Below the pieces are notes generated by a model, which did not search any database, was not told the DNA's origin, and worked only from the letters and a program-made list of their open reading frames with translations. Below, one piece after another: positions 1 to 8,649 of a stretch of 46,356 nucleotides of DNA; position 1 is the stretch's first letter, and every line of letters begins with the position of its first letter. This DNA is from Desulfosarcina sp. Lineage in GTDB: Bacteria; Desulfobacterota; Desulfobacteria; Desulfobacterales; Desulfosarcinaceae. Location: contig JABZFO010000076.1 in the NCBI GenBank assembly GCA_014237405.1, forward strand, positions 1 through 46,356. The letters are read 5' to 3'. The translations under genes were made by a program, and so were the position numbers.

Positions 1-1194
1 ATTTTTAAGCCATATGTCGTTAGAGCCAATGATCGGGAAACGGCCTATGTCCGGATCGGCAACGTGACCCGTCCCGCAACCCGGGAACAACTTCTGATGC
101 TTGGTGCTGCCAGTGGAGCGGTGCACACGGAAATCATGCCGGTCAATCGCACATCAATTGCCTCGTTGGATCAAGCCCGGCTGGAAAATTATCTGCGTGA
201 TATTCTGAGGGACCCGGATGTGCCTGGAGATAAGGAAGGCTGGATCACGCGGCTCAAGGCACTGGATTTCATGACGGATGGTGTTGCCGATGATCCGGTG
301 TGTACCATCGCAGGGCTGGTTTTATTCGGGATTAGACCCCGGCAAACGCTGAAGCAATCCGGAATCCGATTGATGTTTTTCGATTCGACCGACAAGGCAT
401 ATCAAGCGCAGCTTGACAGGATTATCGATGCCCCGATGGTGGGCAGGTTTCAGGTGGGAAAAGCGGGAAAATCATTGATCGACGCTGGTCTGATCGAAAA
501 GACCCTGGAGACCATGGAACCCTTTGTGACCTTGGAACCCAATACCCTTGACGATAATTTCCGGCGGGGAAAAATCTGGTTCTATCCCTACGAAGCCTTG
601 CGCGAACTGCTGATCAATGCGCTGGCCCACAGGGATTGGAGTCGCTTTGTGGATGTAGAGATTGCCGGTTACCGGGACCGCCTTGAAATTATCAGCCCGG
701 GCGCGTTGCCCAATTCCATGACCGTCGAAAAGATGCTGGCCGGGCAACGATCCGCCAGAAACCACATTGTTGTTGAAGTGTTACGGGATTACGGCTACGT
801 GGACGCCCGCGGGATGGGGATACGCACCAAGGTCATTCCGGCTTTGAAAGCGGATGGCGTCCAATCTCTATTTGACGCTACCGACGATTATGTGAAGGTG
901 GTTGTCGGTAAAGCGCCGAGAAAGACCACCGAAAGCACGATTAAATCGTCGGGAAAGCGTGTCAAAAGCGTCGGTAAAACGTCGGTTAAGGCCGCAAGCC
1001 GTGTCGGTAAAACGTCGGGAAAGATTCTGGCTGCAATAGGCGGAAAAGCCGAGATCACAATCCCGGAATTGGCGGACCTTGTCGGCGTTACTCAGCGGTC
1101 GGTCGAGCGGCACCTTCGAAAGCTCCGGCAAGAGGGGGTTCTGAAACGAGTCGGTGGCAGAAAGCATGGATATTGGGAGGTTGCGAAGCGATGA
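1..1194 (+). CDS. AlbA_2 / RecG-like ATP-binding regulator, 5' end outside window
   Basis: The reading frame is open from the first base, so the gene starts upstream of the window. The first codons read KPYVVRANDRE..AYVRIGN.TRPA, which matches the end of an AlbA_2 (divergent AAA_4, Schlafen-like) domain. The middle (about 150-260 of the visible part) has the ATP-binding RecG-like block with ELLINALAHRDW and RLEIISPGALP. The tail is a lysine-rich linker with repeated SVGKTS / RVGKTSGK units followed by a winged helix-turn-helix (about residues 325-375) that probably binds DNA. Such proteins are commonly encoded beside BREX defence genes, and here the stop overlaps the pglZ start (ATGA), so the two were probably co-transcribed. 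The exact role is not established; a regulator or effector of the lost BREX locus is the best guess. Confidence 0.8.
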   Translation: MFKPYVVRANDRETAYVRIGNVTRPATREQLLMLGAASGAVHTEIMPVNRTSIASLDQARLENYLRDILRDPDVPGDKEGWITRLKALDFMTDGVADDPVCTIAGLVLFGIRPRQTLKQSGIRLMFFDSTDKAYQAQLDRIIDAPMVGRFQVGKAGKSLIDAGLIEKTLETMEPFVTLEPNTLDDNFRRGKIWFYPYEALRELLINALAHRDWSRFVDVEIAGYRDRLEIISPGALPNSMTVEKMLAGQRSARNHIVVEVLRDYGYVDARGMGIRTKVIPALKADGVQSLFDATDDYVKVVVGKAPRKTTESTIKSSGKRVKSVGKTSVKAASRVGKTSGKILAAIGGKAEITIPELADLVGVTQRSVERHLRKLRQEGVLKRVGGRKHGYWEVAKR

Positions 1195-1425
1195 AAGTGA
1201 TCGAACATCTCCTGAAATCCATCCATTGCGCTGCCGTGTATAATCCGGAAGTTCAGGTCGCCCCCGTGTGTATTTTATGGCTTGACCGGAATCGGCAATG
1301 GGAAGCGATTATACCCCGGATGCAAATTGAGCTGCCGGAACTTTTTGTGCTTGGCGACTATAATTTGCCGAAGCGAACCGGGCCTGCCATATGGCTGCGA
1401 TGTGTTTTAGCAGGGGAAATATCCA
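1191..1425 (+). pseudogene. pglZ: PglZ (BREX phosphatase) N-terminal remnant
   Basis: Starting at ATG 1191, about 76 residues resemble the N-terminus of BREX PglZ, with YNPEVQVAP, ILW, RQWEAIIPR, LPELFVLGDY and KRTGPAIWLRCVLAG. Full-length PglZ proteins have several hundred residues including an alkaline-phosphatase-superfamily domain, and all of that is missing. Near 1416-1430 the same frame passes directly into sequence that resembles the C-terminal part of BrxL. This indicates one deletion that removed most of pglZ and the first part of brxL. The gene cannot encode a working PglZ. Family assignment rests on remembered motifs, not a search. Confidence 0.7.
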
Positions 1426-2235
1426 TCCAACAGGAAGACTCATCCGGTGATGGTGTAAAAGAAAAGCAAGCTCGCTATCGCGTCGCCGAAAACATTCCCA
1501 TTTTTCATATGTGTTTGGTGAGGATGGTGTCGAAAAATTTGTTTCCACCCCTGAATTACAGAGTGAAAACAGCATCGGGGAAGACCCCTTGGAACCGGGG
1601 CATGTATGGACTATCAGCCCAGGCGGCACGGATGAACATGCGGGGCTATTTCGAATTGAGGCCAATGAGGGCCCCGGATCGGGGGTCAAGGTTCTGAATA
1701 AACCCGTACCTTCTGCTTTCAAAGAAAGCATCAGCTACTCCGAGCAAAACCGGGGTTGGTTCTATCTTCGGCCAAAGTGCACCCCGTGCTGTTGCGGTGG
1801 GCAGTGCCCACCATGAACCGGCCGAAATAATAACCAAGCCCACAAAACCTTTATGCTCGTGCCACGCAGTTGGTGGGGGACAAAAATCCCAGGCACCATG
1901 AATTCACAGTCCAACTTCGTGCTTTTGATGCCGCCAAATCTGGCACCAAGGTCGGGATTGCCGCATTGATGGCGCTATGCACATCGATCTTGAAAAAGAG
2001 CGTTCGCGGCGGCCTGATCATTATTGGTGAAATCAACCTTGGGGGGTCTATAGAACCGGTTCATAATCCAGTCACCATTGCCGAGATCGCAATCGAAAAG
2101 GGAGCCACTTCGCTATTAATGCCCGTGGCATGCCGCCGACAACTTTACGATCTCTCAGATGAAATGGCCACAAAGGTTGATATTCACTTTTACTCGGATG
2201 CACGAGATGCGCTGCTGAAAGCAATACTTGATTGA
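1426..2235 (+). pseudogene. brxL: BrxL (BREX Lon-like protease) C-terminal remnant, frameshifted and MITE-split
   Basis: Three pieces in different frames join into the C-terminal Lon-like protease region of BrxL. The first (to about 1509) reads RYRVAENIPIFH. The second (1511-1750) reads VFGEDGVEKF, TPELQSENSIGEDPLEPG and GTDEHAGLFRIEAN. The third (1849-2235) reads LYARATQLVGDK, PRHHEFTVQLRAFDAAKSG, KKSVRGGLIIIGEINLGGS and ATSLLMPVACR. The KSVRGGL..GEINLGG block is typical of the Lon Ser-Lys region. A one-base frameshift lies near 1508-1511, and a 98-bp insertion at 1750 breaks the frame again. Removing that insertion restores EQNLYARA exactly. The AAA+ part of BrxL is absent, so this is a relic. 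Confidence 0.75.
1752..1842. mobile_element. 91-bp MITE inserted in brxL, with 7-bp target duplication
   Basis: The element is flanked by identical CAAAACC copies at 1745-1751 and 1843-1849, and deletion of one copy plus the insert restores the brxL frame. Its ends are imperfect 22-bp inverted repeats with 17 of 22 positions matching (core GGGnTTGGTT and TTCGGCC; 1752-1773 against 1821-1842). The middle contains a perfect hairpin, GGTGGGCA-G-TGCCCACC, at 1796-1812. It has no coding capacity and would depend on a transposase elsewhere. No second copy is visible in this window, so the family name is unknown. Confidence 0.8.
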
Positions 2236-2343
2236 AAAAACAAATTCATGGCACAGCAGGTTGATTCATACGCAAGATGGCGGAATAATTCGATTGAGAG
2301 ATCCACTGAGACTCATTTATTCCCTCAGCCTTCAGCAAAAAAG

Positions 2344-2390
2344 TAACTCTGAACCTTTGAACCCTGAACCTGTGAACGGCTACACGTTTT
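2344..2390. repeat. TGAAC tandem repeat tract (7-8 bp period)
   Basis: TGAAC occurs at 2350, 2358, 2365 and 2373, giving spacings of 8, 7 and 8 bases. The tract and its right end (TGTGAACGGCTACA) closely match the tract ending at 16050, including the preceding AAAAAAG.AAC. It is therefore a dispersed repeat end and not chance. The rest of 2236-2434 shows no gene that can be supported. Confidence 0.65.
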
Positions 2391-2434
2391 CAAACCAACC
2401 CCACATCGCATAAATGCAACCTGGTTTGTCCTGC

Positions 2435-2679
2435 CTATTTGTCCGATTCGGTATTGACCACCTGGCGGATGCGGATGGGGCGCTTTTTGGGTTTGGGATT
2501 GAGGGTGTTGTTGATCAGAAAGCCTTTGAGCCATCCCTTGGCTTCCTTGGCGGCGTCATGCTCGGCGTAATAGGCTTTGAAGTCCGAACATTCGGGCCCA
2601 GCTTTTTTTCCAGGGCACGAATGGTTTCAAGATCCTCGGGGCTCAAGGTGGCAATCTTCAGATCGTCCAGTCCGGTCAT
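2435..2679 (-). pseudogene. Small conserved-looking hypothetical protein, one-base frameshift
   Basis: On the minus strand ATG 2679 has an upstream AAAGGTG and encodes MTGLDDLKIATLSPEDLE and TIRALEKKLGP. It then loses frame near 2599, and with one base added continues as ECSDFKAYYAEHDAAKEAKGW, LKGFLINNTLNPK and KKRPIRIRQVV to the TAG at 2435. The two halves make a coherent, charged protein of about 81 residues with two predicted helices and a basic tail. I do not recognise a family. It may be a recent pseudogene or carry a sequencing error in a G/C run. Confidence 0.45.
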
Positions 2680-2909
2680 GGGCGTTCACCTTTATTCAAA
2701 AATAGAGTCCATTTTTCTTGTCATTTTCGACCTGCCGCTCGCTTTGGTCATACTCCCCAAATCAACGGATTTTGACAACCTTTTCTTTGTGGTTACTGTA
2801 ATAGTTATCAATTTACGGTGATCAGGGATAGTCGTCTTATGGGCATCTGCACTCAACCAGATCCGCCCCGACCGGACGAGTAAAAACAGTTTATTTTTGG
2901 AGACTCCCG

Positions 2910-3881
2910 ATGAAAGAAAGCAGTCCCCTCCCCGACGGTGTATGCCGGTCCGAAGTCGAATGCCACGAACAGGCACGCTCGAATCTGCCTGAAATCGCGG
3001 AACGGATTATCGACCACTGCCAGAACAGCCCATGTTACACACACATCGACAGCGAGCCCATCCCTTCGGAAGGGTTTGTGGTCGACATCATCGACATGTT
3101 CCGGGAACTGCTCTTTCCCGGATATTTTACCCGGGAGAAGCTGGATCCGGTGAATATGCGATACAGCCTGGGACAGACCGTGTCCAAGCTGTTCGACATG
3201 CTGGCCGATCTGATCACCCACAACATCCGCCACGACTGCCTGCGCTACCATCTGTCGTGCAGCGGGTGCGAGTCCCAAGGGCACAGCATCGCCCTTGAGG
3301 TGTTGGACGTCATTCCCGAGATCCGTCAGACCCTGGCCTCGGATGTACGGGCGGCCTTCGAGGGAGATCCGGCGGCCAAGAGCCACGACGAAATCATTTT
3401 CAGCTACCCCGGCCTGTATGCCATCAGTGTTTACCGGGTGGCCCACAAGTTGTTCGAGCTGGGGGTGCCCATGCTTCCCCGGATCATGACCGAGTATGCC
3501 CACAGTATTACCGGCATCGACATTCATCCCGGGGCCACCATCGGCGGCCGGTTCGTCATCGATCACGGCACCGGTGTGGTGATCGGCGAGACCACCGAGA
3601 TCGGCAGTAACGTGCGCATCTATCAGGGGGTGACCCTGGGCGCACTCTCACTTCCCAAAGGGGCAGGAGAGAAATTTCGGGGAAAAAAACGCCATCCTAC
3701 CATCGAAGATGATGCCATCATTTACGCTGGTGCCACCATACTCGGCGGAGAGACTATTATTGGGGCTCGGTCCGTGGTGGGCGGCAATGTTTGGCTCACC
3801 GAGTCTATCCCGTCTGATACCACGGTGATGATGGAAATGCCAAAACTGATCATCATGGAAGATTACTTTATTTTAACATAG
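2910..3881 (+). CDS. cysE: Serine O-acetyltransferase
   Basis: This enzyme makes O-acetylserine from serine and acetyl-CoA, the activated precursor of cysteine, in the cytosol. An N-terminal alpha-helical region (about 1-165) precedes the [14 protein letters not shown] motif. A left-handed beta-helix with hexapeptide repeats follows: [35 protein letters not shown] and [11 protein letters not shown]. The catalytic and substrate-binding histidines are the ones in DIHPG (about 204) and IDHGTG (about 219). At 323 residues it fits the longer EpsC/SAT type. GGAG at 2899-2902 supports ATG 2910. It is followed by an intrinsic terminator and then by cysK, so the two genes are neighbours but probably separate transcripts. 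Confidence 0.93.
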   Translation: MKESSPLPDGVCRSEVECHEQARSNLPEIAERIIDHCQNSPCYTHIDSEPIPSEGFVVDIIDMFRELLFPGYFTREKLDPVNMRYSLGQTVSKLFDMLADLITHNIRHDCLRYHLSCSGCESQGHSIALEVLDVIPEIRQTLASDVRAAFEGDPAAKSHDEIIFSYPGLYAISVYRVAHKLFELGVPMLPRIMTEYAHSITGIDIHPGATIGGRFVIDHGTGVVIGETTEIGSNVRIYQGVTLGALSLPKGAGEKFRGKKRHPTIEDDAIIYAGATILGGETIIGARSVVGGNVWLTESIPSDTTVMMEMPKLIIMEDYFILT

Positions 3882-3885
3882 AAAG

Positions 3886-3911
3886 CCTGGTCCTTTGGGT
3901 CAGGATTTTTT
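3886..3911 (+). terminator. Rho-independent terminator after cysE
   Basis: An 8-bp stem with two G-U pairs (CCTGGTCC / GGGTCAGG, loop TTT) is followed by A and six T residues. It begins five bases after the cysE stop and separates cysE from cysK. Confidence 0.7.
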
Positions 3912-3947
3912 ACCCCCCGACCATCCCCCCCCTGCAAGGAGGACATC

Positions 3948-4769
<822 letters not shown>

Positions 4770-4826
4770 TGCCCACCCCCAACCCGGATAAACCGGTGCT
4801 GTTGGAAAGGCGTACGCCGCAAACAA

Positions 4827-4877
4827 CAAATTGCAAGCACCAAATCTTAAATAAATTCCAAATTACAATATCCAAAT
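4827..4877. repeat. Degenerate CAA-rich heptamer tract between convergent genes
   Basis: Successive 7-base units CAAATTG, CAAGCAC, CAAATCT and TAAATAA, then ATTCCAA, ATTACAA and TATCCAA, run in near register between the ends of cysK and murA. It is weaker than the TGAAC and TTAGC tracts but has the same period. No terminator hairpin is evident in 4770-4883. Confidence 0.4.
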
Positions 4878-4883
4878 CTACTT

Positions 4884-6161
4884 TTAAGCGGTCTTCCTGG
4901 TTACGCGGGCGCCGAGCTGTTGAAACCGGTTCTCGATATCGAAATGCCCCCGACCGATCTGGTAGACGTTCCGGATGATGGTCTTCTCCGGGCAGGCCAG
5001 TCCCGCCAGCAGGATGCACGAGGTTGCCCGGATGTTGTCCGGGTTGGTGTCCGCGCCCTTGAATGTGGTGGGGCCGTTGACGATGGCCAGGCCGTCTTCT
5101 TCATCCAGGTCGATGGACGCCCCCAGTTTTCTCAGCTCCGCCACCTGGCTGAAGCGCTTATCGAAAACGCGCTCCCGGATATAGCTCTGGCCGTCGGCGA
5201 TGCAGGCCAGTGCCATGATGGCCGGCTGGAAGTCCGTGGGGAACCCGGGGTAGGGGCAGGTGAGCACGTTCAGCGGCTTCAGGTGCTTGCCCGGGGATGA
5301 CACATCAAGCACATGCCCGTTGATGCCTATTTCGATCCCCATCTGCATCATTTTTTCAATGAGAATCCGCAGATCTCCGGGGGCCACGCCGATAATGGAA
5401 ATCTTGCCGCCGGCTATCCCGGCGGCCATCATGAACAATCCGGCATCCAGCCGGTCGTTCATGGCGTAGTAGTCGATGGGATTCAAGGCCGGCACCCCTT
5501 CCACCGTCAGGGTCCGGGAGCCCAGTCCGTGAATCTTGCCGCCCATTTTGATCAGGAAATTGGCAAAATCGTAGATTTCGGGATCGGATGCGGCATTTTC
5601 AATAACGGATACGCCTTTGGAGAAACAGGCCGCCATCATAAGGTTCTCAGTTCCGGTGTGGCTGGGGAAATCCAGATACATGGTGGTGCCTGTATAGTTT
5701 TCACCACTGATGACAAAGGCGTCGCCATTGGTGATTCGGGCACCCAGCCGGGCAAATCCCCGATAGTGGTAGTTCAGGTTCCTGCTCCCCAGCGGGCAGC
5801 CGCCAACACTAGGTAGTCTGACTTCCCCCAGCCGTTTGAGCAGCGGCGGGATAAAGAGCACCGACGCCCGCAGGCGGCAGGTGAGTGATTCGGGAAGGTC
5901 AGACCGGGTCAGATGGGTGGCATCTACGCAGACCACCTTTTCGTTGGGAAAGTAGTCCACCGTGGCGCCCACGTAGCGCATGAGTTCAAACGCCACAAGG
6001 ATGTCATTCAGCGGCGGCACATTGCGGATGACGCTGCATCCTTTTTCAGGGAGCAGGGATGCGGCTAGCATGGGAAGGATGGCATTTTTGGACCCCTGAA
6101 CACAGACACTGCCGGATAAGGGTTTTCCCCCTTCGATTTCAATGAATTCCTGACCGGTCAT
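4884..6161 (-). CDS. murA: UDP-N-acetylglucosamine 1-carboxyvinyltransferase
   Basis: This cytosolic enzyme transfers enolpyruvate from PEP to UDP-GlcNAc, the first committed step of peptidoglycan synthesis. The two-domain EPSP-synthase fold is recognisable: SKNAILPMLAASLL near the start (conserved Lys 25), R.RAS, the active-site loop GGCPLGSR with catalytic Cys 122, and GFPTDFQPAIMALACIA, IRERVFDKRF and IRATSCILLAGLA towards the end. The loop differs from the usual GGC.IG.RP in having Ser-Arg-Asn, so it may be a second MurA-like paralogue. I chose the ATG at 6161 (MTGQEFIEIEGG) because GAGAGG lies just upstream; a start 27 bases earlier lacks a ribosome site. It gives 425 residues, normal for the family. 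Confidence 0.88.
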   Translation of the reverse strand: MTGQEFIEIEGGKPLSGSVCVQGSKNAILPMLAASLLPEKGCSVIRNVPPLNDILVAFELMRYVGATVDYFPNEKVVCVDATHLTRSDLPESLTCRLRASVLFIPPLLKRLGEVRLPSVGGCPLGSRNLNYHYRGFARLGARITNGDAFVISGENYTGTTMYLDFPSHTGTENLMMAACFSKGVSVIENAASDPEIYDFANFLIKMGGKIHGLGSRTLTVEGVPALNPIDYYAMNDRLDAGLFMMAAGIAGGKISIIGVAPGDLRILIEKMMQMGIEIGINGHVLDVSSPGKHLKPLNVLTCPYPGFPTDFQPAIMALACIADGQSYIRERVFDKRFSQVAELRKLGASIDLDEEDGLAIVNGPTTFKGADTNPDNIRATSCILLAGLACPEKTIIRNVYQIGRGHFDIENRFQQLGARVTRKTA

Positions 6162-6331
6162 TTGATTTGCCTCTCTATGATTCTGCACGCAACGGTTGGA
6201 TCGTCGTCACGGAAATGTTCACTGTCTTTTGATATGGATCGCCATACAAGCCGATTCACTGCCTATGGTACAGCCCGATAAATAGGCACAAATGTATGCC
6301 AACGGCAACTGATTTTGTGAAGGCTCAAGTA

Positions 6332-7147
6332 TCAATCAGTTCCAACCGGACAAGCCAGCTCGCATTCACGGCAATACTTGACCCTTTTCCCAATCATCTC
6401 CTGACCCTCGATTTCAACCACCTCGAAGTTGGCACTGTCGATGTCCATCTGCTGGTTGCATTGGAACCTGCTGTAAACGCCGGACCGGCCGGGAAGCTCA
6501 TTCATTCCATATTCTTCTTTGGTATAAATCTTTCTGGAAAACGCATGCTGAGGGCAAGCCTTCCGGCAGGGCATGGGGCAGTTGAGGCAGGGATTAAAAT
6601 CAATCGGTCCTGTGGAAGGCAAATCGATATCGATAAGCATTACTCTCATTCTTAAACGCGGTCCGTATCGGGGTGTGATCAGAATGTTGTTTTTCCCGAT
6701 ACAGCCCAGCCCGGCTATCACTGCGGTGTCCTTCATGTATACCGCGCCATGTTCTATGTGATAAGGCAGCTTGAAACTCCGGATGCCCATATCTCGTTCA
6801 AGCCAATCAGCGATTTTTTTTACTACCGCCATGAGCAATTGGTTGCCTGCCGTGTTCCCTGCGGAAGACCCGGTAACCCACCAGTCCAGTTCCGGCTTTT
6901 CCGGAGGGTGGGCCAATGCAATCACGATGGCACACTTGGCGCCTTCCGGCCATTGTACGATTCCGCGTTTTCGTCCCTCCACGGATTTGGTGCCCACACC
7001 GTCAAATTCAGGTATTTTCTCACTTATCTTGTGTGAAGGCGACTGCTTTAAATCTTCCACCTTTGCAATACCAGCAAGGTCTGCTCCAAGCGCTTTTGCC
7101 TTCGCGACAATTTCTTGGCTCAGGCTCTCTATCTTTTCATCGATCAT
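6332..7147 (-). CDS. QueG-like double [4Fe-4S] protein
   Basis: The 271-residue protein resembles the epoxyqueuosine-reductase / reductive-dehalogenase-like group. It has an N-terminal region with AIVIALAHPPEK, then YHIEHGAVYMKDTAVIAGLG.IGKNN, and a C-terminal double-cluster ferredoxin domain. Cysteines 187, 190, 194 and 198 (CLNCPMPCRKACP) and 230, 259, 262 and 266 (C.N then CRECELACP) can hold two [4Fe-4S] clusters. Family members bind cobalamin, but the present sequence does not prove that here. The start at 7147 is chosen for the AAAGGATT upstream. It lies between the decayed GntR regulator and murA on the same strand. Given the corrinoid methyltransferases about 10 kb away, a role in redox handling of corrinoids is possible but unproven; true QueG function is less likely because QueG proteins are usually longer. 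Confidence 0.65.
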   Translation of the reverse strand: MIDEKIESLSQEIVAKAKALGADLAGIAKVEDLKQSPSHKISEKIPEFDGVGTKSVEGRKRGIVQWPEGAKCAIVIALAHPPEKPELDWWVTGSSAGNTAGNQLLMAVVKKIADWLERDMGIRSFKLPYHIEHGAVYMKDTAVIAGLGCIGKNNILITPRYGPRLRMRVMLIDIDLPSTGPIDFNPCLNCPMPCRKACPQHAFSRKIYTKEEYGMNELPGRSGVYSRFQCNQQMDIDSANFEVVEIEGQEMIGKRVKYCRECELACPVGTD

Positions 7148-7227
7148 AATGAATCCTTTGATATTATCGCAGCTAAATTTAAGAAGGGCGACCTCACGAT
7201 CATCCGTATTGGATGATGTCATCAGTT

Positions 7228-8335
7228 TTATGCCTTTGTCTGCATTGTCCTCATCACACTCATCACAAATTCGGTCGATTCAACCAAATCAATCTCAAGC
7301 CACTTGCTTACTTTTTGAGGATCGTTTGTGGCCATACCCTCAATGATCTTTTTATGGTAAGCGCGGCCAGTATGAGGATCATGAAAAAGCGTTTGGCGAA
7401 ATGTAAATCGTAAAATGGAATTCCCGATTCACAGACAATGCGCGATCAGCATCATTTTTTTGCTGGGCGGAAACATACTGGCTGTTTAATTGTTCGATTG
7501 TTTCAACATCGGTTTCCGTGGCCGCAATGGCGGCCTTACGTGCGGCAGGTAATTCAAGCAATAGCCGTATTTCGAGAATCTCTTTAAGGTTTTTCACAGA
7601 GAGTTCGTTGACCGTAGTCCCCTTATTCGGTTGAACGGTTAAAAAGTTCCGCGCCTCTAAGCGCCCAACAGCCTCACGGATGGGTATCCGACTGATCCCC
7701 ATTTGCTTGGCCAGCTTTTCGGCAACAAGCCTCTCACCTGGTTTAATGCGTGCCGTTACAATGGCGTGTTCCAGCTCTTTATATACCAATTCCTGGGTCG
7801 TTGGCGTTTGAATGGAATTCACCGCATAGGCGGGTTCAGGTAACTGCGCAGATATTTTTTCATTTTCCGGCTCTTGGCGTTGACTTTCCCAAGTTTTTCG
7901 AAGACTTAAAAATCCACTCATCCCCTTTAGTCCGGCTTGATCAAACCAGCTACGGACCAAACGCGATGCACTGGGAAGAGAAAGGGCGCCATTCCCTTTC
8001 CTCGATTTAAATAGGAGAGCATCCACAATCGGACGATTCTTCAGGAGATAATGCTGGAATGATTCATGGGTTTGCGGTCCCATTGTTACCGGTTCATTGC
8101 GTCTCTGCTTGCCACTTAACACAGAAATTTCTTCGCCAACATTCAACCCGGCCAGGTCTTTAACCCTTAGCTGCAACAATTGATTGGCCGTCACTCCCGT
8201 TTCAAGAGCCAGATCAAACAACAGCAAGTCCCTGATGTTTGGCTCGATAGCGTGTCGTATACGATCAATATCCGTTGAACTCGGTATGGGGTGGGCCTGT
8301 TTCTGCCTTTTCTTCGAAAATGATTTACGCGTCAT
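7228..8335 (-). pseudogene. Recombinase-like domain fused to GntR/FCD regulator, C-terminus broken
   Basis: The open frame 7379-8335 encodes 318 residues. Residues about 20-165 resemble a tyrosine-recombinase core (LALETGVTANQLLQLRVKDL, GFLSLRKTW) in which the first catalytic Arg and the His of H-x-x-R appear to be replaced. Residues about 190-250 are a GntR winged helix (YKELEHAIVTARIKPGERL, MGISRIPIREAVGRLEARNFL). An FCD effector domain follows (LLLELPAARKAA, NREFHFTIY). It then runs off frame into NAFS and a stop. Directly downstream another frame gives FRQTLFHDPHTGRAYHKK, IIEGMATNDPQKV and TMQTKA to a TAA at 7228, which is the normal FCD end. About 30-40 residues are missing at the junction. 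It was probably the regulator of the divergent TPP enzyme/ABC operon. Confidence 0.65.
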
Positions 8336-8649
8336 TCGTTAACCTCCAAACGGACCATATTTTATATAACATTAAAAATCAACTTTTTTTCAAATACAGC
8401 GGAATTTCAATCCTTTCTTTTCCGGGAGCTAAAGCACGAAACGCTTAAAAAATTAATAGGTTAGTTAGCTATAAAATACCACAGTAGTTATTTCTGAAAA
8501 ATTGAATGTTATTTAAAAAATTCTTGACATTATAGTTTATACAATAATATATAAAACATATCATTCAGCCCAACCACCCAAAATTGATGGAACTACAGGT
8601 GTCAGGAATGTCCTTTGCGAGACGAAATGTTGAAAGGGAGTAGAACCGG
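8336..8649 (+). promoter_or_regulatory. AT-rich divergent regulatory region with sigma-70-like promoter
   Basis: This 314-base gap separates the GntR-type regulator from the TPP enzyme gene. TTGACA at 8524-8529 is followed about 18 bases later by TATATA (8548-8553), a reasonable sigma-70 promoter for the operon. The promoter overlaps an imperfect AT-rich inverted repeat (GTTTATA...TATAAAAC, 8535-8557), a plausible GntR/FCD operator. A ribosome site, GAAAGGGAG, lies just before ATG 8650. No gene is seen in the gap. Confidence 0.5.

Noticed and set aside
2414..2821. Plus-strand open frame of 135 codons
   Set aside because: It is the shadow of the minus-strand small gene at 2435-2679 and has no ribosome site or recognisable motif.
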